A stretch of 64,000 nucleotides of DNA from Tuctoria greenei (lineage: Eukaryota; Streptophyta; Magnoliopsida; Poales; Poaceae). The position numbers and the translations under genes are program-made. The notes under the pieces were generated by a model that saw only the letters and a program-made list of their open reading frames with translations, made no database searches and had not been told where the DNA came from. Location: the NCBI GenBank assembly GCA_036927565.1, contig JAYESD010000002.1, forward strand, positions 232,952,480-233,016,479. Reading direction: 5' to 3'. Shown here piece by piece: positions 1 through 9,835 of this stretch (the first letter of the stretch is position 1; the number at the start of each line of letters is the position of its first letter).

Positions 1-246
1 GCAACGATAACTGGATGGCTAAGCACACGACTGTGAACCGGACTTCGTAAGCCAATATTACGGCACGTTCATCCCTTCACTTTTTTCGTAAGTGTACCCC
101 AAATCCAGCATCCATGACTTCCTCGACAGAATACCTGCATTTAATACTGTGAAATTCGGCCTGAAATTCGCTCCCACCGGGAATCGAACTCAGGACCTGA
201 GTAGTGCTACTCAGAGTACTTAACCACTAGGTCAAACCCCCTTTCA
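1..246 (-). repeat. tRNA-like short repeat (SINE-type), copy 1, cut by window edge
   Basis: Read on the minus strand, this stretch has a box A-like motif TGACCTAGTGG (224-234) and a box B-like motif AGTTCGATTCC (180-190). They are about 34 nt apart, as in an RNA polymerase III internal promoter of a tRNA-derived SINE. It is an inverted copy of the repeat at 731-1064. The two share a sharp inner edge (GTGAAAGGG) and stay similar out to base 1, apart from an extra piece of about 22 nt near the left edge of the window. The far end is outside the window, so length and target duplication cannot be given. It could instead be one arm of a long inverted-repeat DNA element. Confidence 0.55.
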
Positions 247-558
247 CAACTGTTTTGTGAATGGAGCAACTATATTTATATTGTCTCAGCTTTTGTTTAC
301 GACATTAGACTCATCAAGCGGCATGCGCATGGCAGAAATATTAGCATTTTGGAGAATGGATTCTTTTAAGGATTGCTGACTTCAGTAGTCTTGAAGAACA
401 TTGCTCAACGATGATGTTTGCACGATTGTATAATGAAAATACATTCTAGAGAGAAGCAGAGCCGGCTCTATGTTTTGGTGGACTCTAGGACGAACTTGAC
501 AGTATAGATCCCTAAGTCAACAATACTCGAATCTTGATCGTCTTCCTCTCCAGAAATA
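247..558. other. unassigned sequence left of the LINE 3' end
   Basis: No ORF of note, no repeat structure and no recognisable element. It lies between the tRNA-like repeat and the T-run that marks the LINE tail, so it is either old flanking DNA or decayed transposon. Confidence 0.4.
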
Positions 559-730
559 TTTTTTTTTCAAAAATCCCCGGACAGATGTCCAGGTGGTATA
601 TATTAAAAAGAAATGGACTTTACAATTGTTCTCGATATACAGTACATAGTAACCAATTCCTCGGCCGTAGCTATGTTTGGGATAAGTATGCCCTCAAACC
701 TGTGTAACACCAGATCATCTTTTTAATTAT
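559..730 (-). other. LINE 3' UTR end and A-tail
   Basis: A run of nine T on the plus strand (559-567) is the A-tail of the LINE read on the minus strand. It is preceded there by an AT-rich TTTTTAATATATACC-type stretch ending in ATTTTTG, the usual look of a plant L1 3' end. The 3' UTR is interrupted by the tRNA-like repeat at 731-1064. Confidence 0.55.
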
Positions 731-1064
731 GGTGAAAGGGAGCTTAGCCTAGTGGTTAAGTACTCTGAGTAGCACTCCTCAGGTCCTGAGTTCGATTCCC
801 GGTGGGAGCGAATTTCAAAATTTCACAGTATTAAATGCATTATTCTATAGAGGAAGTCATGAGCGCTGGATCTGGGATGCACTTATGAAAAATGTGAAGG
901 GATAAACGTTCCGTAATATTGGCTTACGAAGTCCATCCAATTATCATGGCCTTGTTCTACACAATAGATTGTAAGTGTCTACATTTGTACTCGCTTGTAA
1001 TAAATTGGCCATAACCTCCTCGGAGGGGAAGGTCGGGACTTACCCATCATCTAAAAGAAAAAAC
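731..1064 (+). mobile_element. tRNA-derived SINE-type repeat, copy 2
   Basis: Box A TAGCCTAGTGG (745-755) and box B AGTTCGATTCC (789-799) have tRNA-like spacing. The unit ends in an A-rich tail (AAAAGAAAAAA, about 1053-1063) and sits inside the LINE 3' UTR. The first ~225 bp match copy 1 in inverted orientation. The rest, up to the A-rich tail, is assigned to the same unit only because of the tail. I see no clear target duplication. It is not a functional tRNA gene, because the ends do not form an acceptor stem. Confidence 0.55.
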
Positions 1065-1804
1065 TAACTGGCCTACCAGGACAGTAATGTTGCACTAGGT
1101 CTGCTGTCGACCAGAGAGCAGCTTCTTCCTTGATCGCCTCGACAAGTTCTTGAATACACCTCTCCTTGTCTTAAAACACACGAGCATTACGTTCCTTCCA
1201 AATCGACCAACAAATCAGCAATATCATTGATCGTACGATGTTGCTCCTGGGTTAGAGAGATTATGGAACCAAGTTTCCAAGGTACCTTGTTTTTCCCACG
1301 AAGTGGGATGCAGAGCTGGTGCTTGGGACCAGTTGGATGCCCATAACCAGATTGCTCTGGCTACTGGACAATCTCTAAACAGGTGGAACACCGTCTCCAG
1401 ATTCCTTTGGCACAATCCACAGAAGTACTGGTTTGGCCATTCCCGTGCCTGTAACCGTGTAACCATCCAAATATGATTTTGTACAAACAACCAAGCGAAG
1501 AACTTGCATTTCACTGGCACCCAGACTCTCCAGTTTTTCTTCGATAACCAGGAAGACACATTGCCCTTGAATTGGAGATAATATGTCGATTTTGTTGTAT
1601 ATTCTCCATGAGCTGTCAATTTCCATAATATCTCATCATGTTGATTATCAGTTCTACCAGGGGTCGGGACTTCTTGGATGAGCTCCCTCGACACATACTC
1701 ATTGAGTAGCTGAACAATGAGATTGTGTGAAATGTCTCTCACCCAGGCATTGTTTTGTAGGGCTCAGCCACTGATCGCTTTTTCCTCTTGCAATGTTTGT
1801 AAAG
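1065..1804 (-). pseudogene. LINE ORF2, C-terminal zinc-binding region
   Basis: This fragment carries the C-terminal end of a plant L1 ORF2 protein. The longest open stretch is 1742-1224. It contains the zf-RVT zinc-binding domain found after the reverse transcriptase in plant LINEs, with CGLC followed by HLFRDC. It begins where the solo LTR at 1810-2624 interrupted the frame. After a stop near 1224, coding similarity continues in another frame to about 1090 (a WSIWKERNARVF-like stretch). The piece has at least one stop and one frame change, so it is dead. Its role in the parent element was as part of the reverse transcriptase polyprotein that copies LINE RNA at the chromosomal nick. Confidence 0.75.
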
Positions 1805-1809
1805 GTTTG

Positions 1810-2624
1810 TATCGGTACCCTGGATACCAGATACCCCTGATACTGTGGATAAAGTCATAGAGTTCCGCCCTCCAATGTTGAAGACTTTTGAAGGCAACAC
1901 GTGTCCTGCAACACTGGGCCCACCTCCCTCTATTGGGTAGCTCTGGAGCTACCACGTGTCCTGCAGGGCTGAACCTACCTCCCTTCACAGGGAAGCTTCG
2001 GTGCTGCTACGTGTCTAGTAGCTCCAGACCCAACCCCTATTAGAGGGAAGCTCTGGTGCTGCCACGTGTTAAGTAGCTTCAAACTTGCCTTCCCGCAGAG
2101 CGAAGCTCCGGAGCTGCCACGTGTCAGACCTCCGGAACTAAGTCTGCAATAGGAAGACAGCCAGATCTCATTAAACAACCGTTACAAGACCTGGTTAACG
2201 CATCGTTAATGTTGTATTAATGACGCACAATCAGAGGGCTATCAAGACTGATAATGTCGCCATTAAGGCACGTTATCACACTGTTAATCACCCATAACAC
2301 CTGTAGATCGTGTATAGGTTGTCTATGATAGTCGGGGCCACTTGTCGGGCCAGGCATACACTATAACAACCAGTACTTAGCATATAAAAGGGCTGCACCA
2401 TACGGTAGAAGGAAAGCTATCTCAGACAATCGCTACGCATACATGCTCATACAATCAACAACCACCCCGTGAAGTAGGGTATTACACTCCGGTGGCCCGA
2501 ACCACGTAAAAAACCTTGGTGTCCACCTTTTGTTCTTGATCTTACGCTCGCCCCACTTAAATACAAACCTCTCCGGACTACGCTTTAGTAGTACCGGGGG
2601 AAGTGTCGTTGCTACACTTCGACA
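1810..2624 (+). mobile_element. solo LTR S, Tat family relative
   Basis: This 815-bp LTR is related to the LTRs of Tat-A and Tat-B. It begins TATCGGTACCCTGG (TG mutated to TA) and ends CACTTCGACA. It is flanked by a perfect 5-bp duplication GTTTG at 1805-1809 and 2625-2629. Like its relatives it has an array of CTCCGG and CCACGTGT motifs in the first half and TATAAAAG at 2383-2390. There is no internal region, so it is a product of LTR-LTR recombination. It interrupts the LINE ORF2 frame. Confidence 0.85.
2383..2390 (+). promoter_or_regulatory. TATA box of solo LTR S
   Basis: TATAAAAG in the second half of the LTR, at the position equivalent to the TATA boxes of the Tat-A and Tat-B LTRs. Confidence 0.6.
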
Positions 2625-2629
2625 GTTTG

Positions 2630-3421
2630 GGAACAAGGCTGCCAAAGCTGACCCGTTGAGCCAGCTAGAAGTCCAGAAGCATGCCATTTTCCTATTATGC
2701 ACGATAACCTTGGTTGCCGCTGTAAAGAGTAGCTCATCTGTTTTATCTAGAGGAAGTTCAGTGCCCTCCCATGGTTTATGCGGGGTTGTCCATTGAAGCC
2801 ATCTCCAATGAAGCCTGCATGCCTTGCTGAAGACGGTTAAATCTGTAATACCGAGGCCACCCCTGTCGATTGGACGACATACCCTCTTCCAGTTCATCTT
2901 ACACTTCCCTCCATGCAGCTCATTGTTACCAGCCTAGAGAAATCGACGGCGAGCTTTATAAATTTCTGATAGAAACTTCTTTGGCACCCACGACATGGTC
3001 AAGGTGTATGTGGGAAGGGAGGATAGAACTGATCCGACCAGCTCCTGACAGCCTCCAAGTGTAAGCAGCCTACTTTGGCACCCCTGCATTCTTGACTGGA
3101 CATTATCTTTGATGTGCTGGAGGTGTACAATCTTAATTTTTCTTAGTGTCAATGGCAAGCCAAAGTAAGTGATTGGACATTGTTCTCTCTTACCATTGAA
3201 ATTATGTAGAACATGATCTAAATCAATCGTTTTACAGCCAATGGCCGTGACTGTACTCTTATTGGTGTTGACCCGAAGTCCCGTTGCTGCACCGAATCTC
3301 TCCAGGATGGCCATGACCATGTCAACTTCAGACTTAACTGGGTTTAATGAGAGCATGGCATCATTGGCATAAAGAGAGATTCTAAGAGAGGCTTCTCTGT
3401 CTCGTAGGTATGATAAGAAAT
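2630..3421 (-). pseudogene. LINE ORF2, second half of the reverse transcriptase
   Basis: Two minus-strand stretches (3421-2934 and 2897-2630) read through the palm, thumb and connection part of an L1 reverse transcriptase. They contain ISLYANDAMLSLNP, then a TYFGLPLTL segment, and then RPIDRGGLGITDL, which is typical of the region before zf-RVT. The catalytic YADD box reads YAND, so the first catalytic aspartate is lost. There is a frame break near 2900-2934. The left end is cut by solo LTR S and the right end by solo LTR X. Confidence 0.8.
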
Positions 3422-3628
3422 CTTGTTGTAACACCCAAATTTTTCCCTTCCCTTCCCATTGCCTTTTCTCCATCGTGTGGGGCAATTGTCAGCACACATT
3501 TCCTTCCTTTCTTTCCCCTGCTCCCCGGAAGCAACAATGCCACGCACACCCAACAAACCAGCAACGGAATCCCGTCGATCTCGGCCTCAATCGCTCGCCT
3601 TTCTTCCGCATGTGTCGTGCCTCCCCTC

Positions 3629-3635
3629 TATAAAT
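3629..3635 (+). promoter_or_regulatory. probable TATA box of solo LTR X
   Basis: TATAAAT in a C/T-rich context about 200 bp into the LTR, followed by CACC-rich sequence typical of a plant transcription start region. Confidence 0.45.
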
Positions 3636-4564
3636 CACCACCGCAGCCTAGGTTTTCTCGTCGTTGAGCCCAACACAAAGTCGCCGCCGTTCTTCCAGGC
3701 GAGCCACACCTCACCGCGCGATCTCTTTGTGCCTTCGATTTCGACCAAGCTAACGTGTTGTTGTGTCGTGCAGGGATGTCGAGCACCTTCCCTGCACTTC
3801 ACCGTCGCGAGCCACCGCCTCAAACCCTAGCTCCGGTGAGCTTCGGTGAGTTTTCTGCCCTTCACGACGTTCCCTAGTTTCTATCCAATTTCTCCTTGTG
3901 CTAACCATCCCAGCACCCTCGACATTCTCCAGAACGCACCCTGGACACGAAGACCTCGCGGAAGCACCACCCCAGCGACGTCTCCCATGAAGGCCGATGA
4001 GAGCTGCTGCCTTCCCTCGTCGTGATCCCTTCGTCTTTTAGTCTCGTGCATCCATTTAAAATCCAATGGCCCTTGTTATATCGCAGCATACCCCTTTGCC
4101 GCCTTGCACATAACCCCCTATACCTTTTAGTTTATTTTCAATCACGCTCTGGATTTTATAGAATCAACCCTGGATTGTGTAAAAATCATGGTTTCAGCTG
4201 TAGGCTAGCACCGAGGCCCCTGTAGCTTTCGGTTTTTACATTCCAGCCCCTGTGTTGGCCTGTGCACTTGCAAAAGCATCCCTGTACAGTTCTGATTAAT
4301 AACAAAATGCCTCTACAGCATGCTGAAAATTACACTTAGGCCCTATAGCTTCCTGTTCTCACATTTTAGCCCCCTGCAGTACCTGGTATTTTACATAAAA
4401 GCCCCTATACCATGCTATTTTTAGGAAATCAGTCCTGTTTGAGCTGAATTTGCATACGAAGACTTTAGTAGTTGCTGTTTTATTTGTAGGACACCTCTAG
4501 AAAATATTTAATGATGCTTTTAAGGTCAAAAGTACACAATAAATATATGCTAGCATATAGTAGG

Positions 4565-5412
4565 TGTCGGTACCTTGCGTATTGGATACCCCATGGAACT
4601 GCAAAGAGCGCAAGGGAGCTCCACCTATCTGAGTTGAAGACCTCCGAAGGCCCCACATGTTACTCGTAACCAGACCTGCCTCCCTCATATGGTTAGTCCC
4701 AGTGCCGCCACGTGTATCATAAAACCGGAGCTACAATCCCTACATGGGAATGCTTCGAAATGGATACCTGTGTGGCACCCCCGGACCTAACCCCCGACAG
4801 AGGGAAGCTCCGGTACCGACACGTGTAGCACGGCACCGGATCTACTCGTCCAAGACAGTAAGCTCCGAAGCTGCCACGCATCCAACCGCCGGACCATCAA
4901 CCTCAACAGGCAGATTGGTGAACCTCCAACGGCTCGGACCTTCAAGGGACAATAAAGGCTTCAAGACCTAATTATGTGTCATTAATGTTATCTTAATGAC
5001 ACACGATCGGATGACCCTTAATACCAGTAACACCACCATTAAAGGGCATTATCATGCTATTAAGGGGAATTAAGCACATTAACAACGTATTAGGCATCAG
5101 TAACCACCAGGGCCACACGTCGGGCCTGGCTAATGATGTAACCGCCAGCCCTTGTGCTATAAAAGGACTGGCCGAGCGATACATAGGGAGACTATTTTGG
5201 CCTCTCTCTGGTTCACGCTCTCATACACCCAATACAACAACAACAACAACACACCCGTGGGGTAGGGTATTACGCTCATGCGACCCGAACCACGTAAATA
5301 CTCGTGTCAAGTCACAATCTTGTTCTGAATCTCCGCACGCCCCGACCGAACTAAGAACTCCGCGGGCTACTAACAGTAGTACCGGGAGAATTGCCGGAAC
5401 TAGACTCCGACA
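4565..5412 (+). repeat. Tat-A 5' LTR
   Basis: 848 bp, TGTCGGTACC...ACTCCGACA, paired with 27338-28182. The first half carries several CCACGTGT or ACACGTGT G-box-like motifs between CTCCGG repeats. TATAAAAG lies at 5158-5165 and a run of CAACAA triplets follows the likely start site. Confidence 0.9.
5158..5165 (+). promoter_or_regulatory. TATA box of Tat-A 5' LTR
   Basis: TATAAAAG, conserved in the 3' LTR at 27931-27938 and in Tat-B on the minus strand. It would drive the genomic RNA. Confidence 0.7.
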
Positions 5413-5413
5413 G

Positions 5414-5432
5414 TTGGCGCGCAAGGAAGGGG
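5414..5432 (+). other. Tat-A primer binding site
   Basis: TTGGCGCGCAAGGAAGGGG directly follows the 5' LTR after one base, in the position of the minus-strand primer site. It resembles the TTGGCGC-type sites of Tat elements. I do not assign the tRNA with certainty. Confidence 0.6.
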
Positions 5433-5449
5433 CCGCCTGAGATTCCAAG

Positions 5450-7138
5450 ATGGTAATTTTTGCTACTAGATCATCCAACGGTCACCACGCTGAGCAACCT
5501 GCTGGAGGCAATCCCTCCAACATGCAGCAGCCAACAGGTGCTATGGCCCCAGCAGGAGTCATGCCACCAGCGCCACCGTCCGCTCCTGTGAATCAACCCA
5601 AACATCGAGATGGGGCATCCGCGTCGATCACTGCATCGGCGAACAACAACCCCGAACATGCGCTTAATGCTGCGCATACTCTTCTCCAACGTCCACTGCC
5701 TCCAGGAGCACCCCAGGGTGCGATGGAGCAGTGGAGAGCTGATGTGGATCATCTGGTTGCAGCCGCAACCGATCGCATCAGCAATCAAGGTCCTCCCCCC
5801 TTGGGGCGGGCCCCATCGTAGTGTCGGACCTTGTCGGGTAGACTCGATCCGCAAGCTTCGCAGCACAGGAGGCGTGCTGCATCTCAACAGGTGACGTCGC
5901 TGCCTTCCGGGGCACGACGTACTCACACGGTAACAAGGCTTTCGACTCACGACCTCCGGGAGGAGCTCAATCGTCGTTACCGGCAACAGGACGGTCGCGT
6001 CCACATTGAGCGTGCTCGTGAGAGGCGAGAGGCTGGGGACAGCCCTGCTCCTGAGGGAGTAGGAGGAGGCTGTTCTGCCTTGGCTATGCACCTACGCATG
6101 GTCAGATGGCCGTAGAAGTCCTGGTCTCATTTGCCGAAGAAATTTGATGGGACTGTAAAACCCGTCGAATTTCTTCAAATCTACTCCACCTCTATCTTTA
6201 CGACTGGGGGAAATGAGGCCGTGATGACCAATTATTTCCCTATGGCTTTGATTGGGACCGCCAGGTCTTGGTTCATTAGCCTACCGCCTAACTCCATCAA
6301 TAGTTGGGCGGAGTTGTGCCAACAGTTCACCGCCAATTTCAAGAGCTCATACACCCGACTAGGCACACAACTGGATCTTTTTGCTATCAAGCAAAAAGGG
6401 GGAGTGTCCTTGCGATCTTTCATCTAGAGGTTCTCCCAGGTACGAAATAACATTCCTTCTATCTCAAGCGCTTCTGTTATTGTAGCATTCAGACAGGGCG
6501 TTCGAGACAAGAAAATGCTGGAGAAGCTGGCGACCAAGGAGGTCACCAGCGTCACGGAACTCTTCAGCTTGTCAGACAAGTGTGCCAAGGCTGTGGAGGG
6601 TCGTGAAATGCACTCCCAACCACCTCCAAAGGTCAAAAAAATTCTGCAAGGGTGAAGCCACTACCTCCGGGAGTGGCAAGAAGAATAAAAAGTCCAACAG
6701 CAAGAAGAAGTCGTCGGCTGGCACACCTACTGCCGCTGCTGCCGCAGCTCCGGGTGGCCGAGGGCCACGCTCCGAGAAACGACCTCGGCCGTCGTCTGAA
6801 GACCGTGGCAGCTCCAATATGTGGTGTCCCATACACAAGACGGATAGCCACAACCTGGAAAACTGCCGAGAGGTCCAGAACCTTGCCGAGCGCTACAGCA
6901 AGCGCCGAGAAGAAGCTCCTTTCCATCAAAGGGAAGGAAAACAAAAAGTTGACGAAGCTTCAACTGAAGAGGAGTTGGGCTTTCAGGACCCCAAAAAGGT
7001 CTTGAAGGCTGTTTACACCTCCGTTGACGACGACTCCGACGTTTCCCAGAACGAGCGTCGGAAGACCATGAACACCATCTTTGGTGGTTCATGGGACATC
7101 ACTTCCCGCCGTGTCCTCAAGACAATGCGGCGGGACAT
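5450..7138 (+). pseudogene. gag: Tat-A gag
   Basis: Structural capsid protein gene, starting at the ATG at 5450 just after the primer site. It is read in pieces: 5450-5821, 5831-6115, 6131-6427 and 6582-7138. The third piece is the retrotransposon gag core (MPKKFDGTVKPVEFLQIY onward, with TARSWFISLPPNSINSW). The fourth has a Lys/Ser-rich stretch and a zinc-knuckle-like motif CPIHKTDSHNLENC. Stops at about 5819 and 6425, plus frame changes, inactivate it. Chromo-1 inserted at 7138 and splits gag from protease. The continuation starts at 17676. The homologous end of gag in Tat-B is at 63433-64000. Confidence 0.8.
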
Positions 7139-8950
7139 TGTGACGCCCGGTTCCGAAAATGAACCAAGCTAACGCATATGTGTGCCCAGGATGTTCATCA
7201 CACATACACGAGTGCAATCACAAAAGAGTATACAGAAAATTACCACAGAATAAGATTAATTAACCAAATTTTATTACACAAACCATATTATCCTCGAATA
7301 CAAGCTCTAATAAATATTAATGACAAGTTCAACTAATGCAGCGGAAATAAACTAATTAAGCAACTAAGCAAACTAAGCATAAGCAACAGGGTATGTATGC
7401 GCAGCTCCAATCAACACCACAGGCAAAGCTGACGGTAGACACGGCCTAGAACTCCGCATTATCACCATTACACTCCCAATCCTGACCTGCAACTGTTGGG
7501 GGGGGGGGGGATTGCAAGAGTGAGTACATGTCGTACTCAGCAAGTGTGGAAAGTATGACATGTGGCTGATTCAAATGTCGACAATAATAATGGTAAAGTG
7601 CTCAAAAGTACGGTAAAACATTTGAAAAGCAATATATCTTATGTATGTGAAGTAAACCCATCATAATCATAAGTAATACCATAATACCAAACTGAATTCA
7701 TTACCATCATCAATAATTCCAGATTTCACCATTGTCAATAACCATATTCATTACCAGAGATTAATCCATAACCATTACCAAACCATAACCATCCCAAATT
7801 CCAATTTCCCTCTAATCATGGAAGTTGTCCAGGTGCTCATAACCGGGAGCACGGCTATCATGATAGTTTTAGTTAACACTCTGCAGAGTTTGTACCTCTT
7901 TACCCACGTGTTCGTGATTTCATCACCTTTCGGCGACTAAGAATCTCCCATGACCCGTCAGTCATATTACACACTTCCGTTGGTATGTGGCCAAGAGATC
8001 ACAAAATAGCCTTTACAAAGGGATTACTAGCCTATTTAGACCCCACTGAGGTTTCACCGGTGGCGATGCCTCCAACTGAGCACATCTTCAACCAAGGGCC
8101 CCCTCTTGAGCCATTCGGATCCCAGGGTAGTCCCACCAATCATCAACAAACCCAATCCGACTACCCCTTCCCCGAGCATCCACAATGGTCCCAACATCAC
8201 TAGCAAAGCCCTAATTAATCAGCTACGCCGCACCCATAACTTGGCCTCGTGGTGGCACTGTAGTCCTGGCTTATTCTCGCATGAACCGGTCCTTAGATCT
8301 AAAGCAAGCAAACCACCATAACATCCAACCCATCCACATACCAGGCTTGCTCAGATGTTCCATTACCATACCATGTTTAACCAGTTCATGTTAACCATAA
8401 TCTCATCCATGCATAACTAAATTGAGTGATATAGTTGTTTCCCATCCCAGTTAATTAAGCGAAGCAAAAGGTAAAAACCCTTCCCGACTCTCTACCATAA
8501 ATTCCAGGTGACAAGGGTGGTCAAACAAAACTAGTAAACTTCCTACCATAGGATTTCCCATTAATTTGACACAAGCATGCAGATTGCAAACAAAACATTT
8601 ATTTTAAAACAGGATCAATATGCTTCAAGGACACTTGCCTTGCTCTTGCTGTTGATTAGGGTCAAAGCCTTCAAACTCTTGATGCTGTAGATCCTCCGCG
8701 GCACTCTCTAGTGCAAATCCGTCTAATCCACACAATAAACATACAAGACAAGAAACACAATCAAAGAGTGCACAAATATTACTCAATTTGACATGACATG
8801 CATGATTGATGCAATGCAATGTAGAACTTGTTACTAGATTGCTTTTAATGATAACTATCTAGTTCTAATAGCTTCTAACAAGTTTATACAGGTTTGGAGT
8901 TGATTAGATCAAATTTTAGAATCAATATAACACAATTTAACCAGAAAGAT

Positions 8951-8982
8951 CGGACTAGTCCGCTAGGGACCGGACAAGTCCG
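8951..8982. repeat. pair of 12-bp palindromes downstream of the Chromo-1 TATA box
   Basis: CGGACTAGTCCG (8951-8962) and CGGACAAGTCCG (8971-8982), 20 bp apart start to start. The same pair recurs in the other LTR at 16637-16648 and 16657-16668. Confidence 0.85.
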
Positions 8983-9337
8983 CACCTGACGAGATCAGCA
9001 GATTAGGGTTTTCTAGATCGACGTAAATTCGGAGATTAGGGGTTGAATGCACGTAAGGAAAAGATAATAGAAGGTATACCATGTGTTTAGAACTCCAATG
9101 AACCAAGAGACTTGGAGGTAACACTTGGATCTTGATGATCTAGGGTTGGTGATGAACTTGGAGATGAATTGGTGGTCAAGGACGAAACTTGGTGGAGATC
9201 TTGATCCTCCTTCGTTTCCTCCTCTTCTTCTTCTTGTTTGGGATCTTCTCCTCCCTCCTTGATGGTGGCTCCCCACGAACTAGGGTTTGGGTGGGTGGAA
9301 AAGTGGCAAATAGATGTCCAACCAAGGGGTGGGGTTG

Positions 9338-9345
9338 TTTATATA
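9338..9345 (-). promoter_or_regulatory. TATA box of Chromo-1 3' LTR
   Basis: TATATAAA on the minus strand, about 640 nt into the LTR. The copy in the 5' LTR, which drives the genomic RNA, is at 17024-17031. Confidence 0.65.
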
Positions 9346-9515
9346 GGGGTGGAGGCTAGGGTTAGATGGATTTCGAGTTTTGGGATGAGTAGAGGCCGGT
9401 TTAGAGTCCCACATGGGCTCTAAAAGAGTTGGGCACGACGTCCCTAGGCCCACTTGACATGAAACCCAAGAAACAAGTCGTAAAACAAAAGGTCAATCTC
9501 GGAGTCACGAAATAT

Positions 9516-9835
9516 CGGACAAGTCCGGAAAGGACCGGACTAGTCCGAAGTCGTCCAGAGAGAAAATCGGACAAGTCTGGCAAAAAATCGGACAAGTCCG
9601 ATCTTAGTCAGAAAGGAAAACGGACAAGTCCGCTGGAACACCGGACTAGTCCGGAAAAGTCCAGGGACTTAGCAAATTTTCAAGGATTCATGGAATATCG
9701 GACTAGTCCGCACAAAATCGGACAAGTCCGAAAGTTTCCAGAGCCAAAATCGGACTAGTCCGCAGCAAAAACGGACAAGTCCGTTTTTAGTCAGAGAAAA
9801 ATCGGACTAGTCCTCAGTAAAATCGGACTAGTCCG
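9516..9835. repeat. phased array of twelve 12-bp palindromes in the Chromo-1 LTR
   Basis: Twelve copies of CGGACTAGTCCG (perfect palindrome) or CGGACAAGTCCG, two of them with one change, start at 9516, 9536, 9568, 9589, 9621, 9642, 9699, 9719, 9751, 9772, 9803 and 9824. Spacings alternate 20-21 and 31-32 bp, with one gap of 57, which makes a tandem unit of about 52 bp. On the element strand the array lies upstream of the TATA box at 9345, so it has the position of an enhancer in U3. Confidence 0.9.

Noticed and set aside
731..800. Functional tRNA gene
   Set aside because: Boxes A and B are present, but the ends cannot pair into an acceptor stem and no anticodon arm fits. The unit is repeated with an A-rich tail, so it is SINE-like.
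7985..8321. Small ORFs in the Chromo-1 LTRs (also at 15671-16007)
   Set aside because: They are present in both LTRs only because these are duplicates. They have no domain and low-complexity composition.
9516..9835. Regularly spaced short repeats resembling a CRISPR array
   Set aside because: Units are 12 bp with 8-20-bp linkers that themselves repeat, they lie inside a plant LTR in two copies, and there are no cas genes. It is a minisatellite-like LTR array.
9516..9835. CGG-N6-CCG sites as binding sites of a fungal-type Zn2Cys6 regulator
   Set aside because: The half-site pattern fits, but that protein family is essentially fungal and the context is a plant retrotransposon. I only keep the claim of a dimeric-site array.
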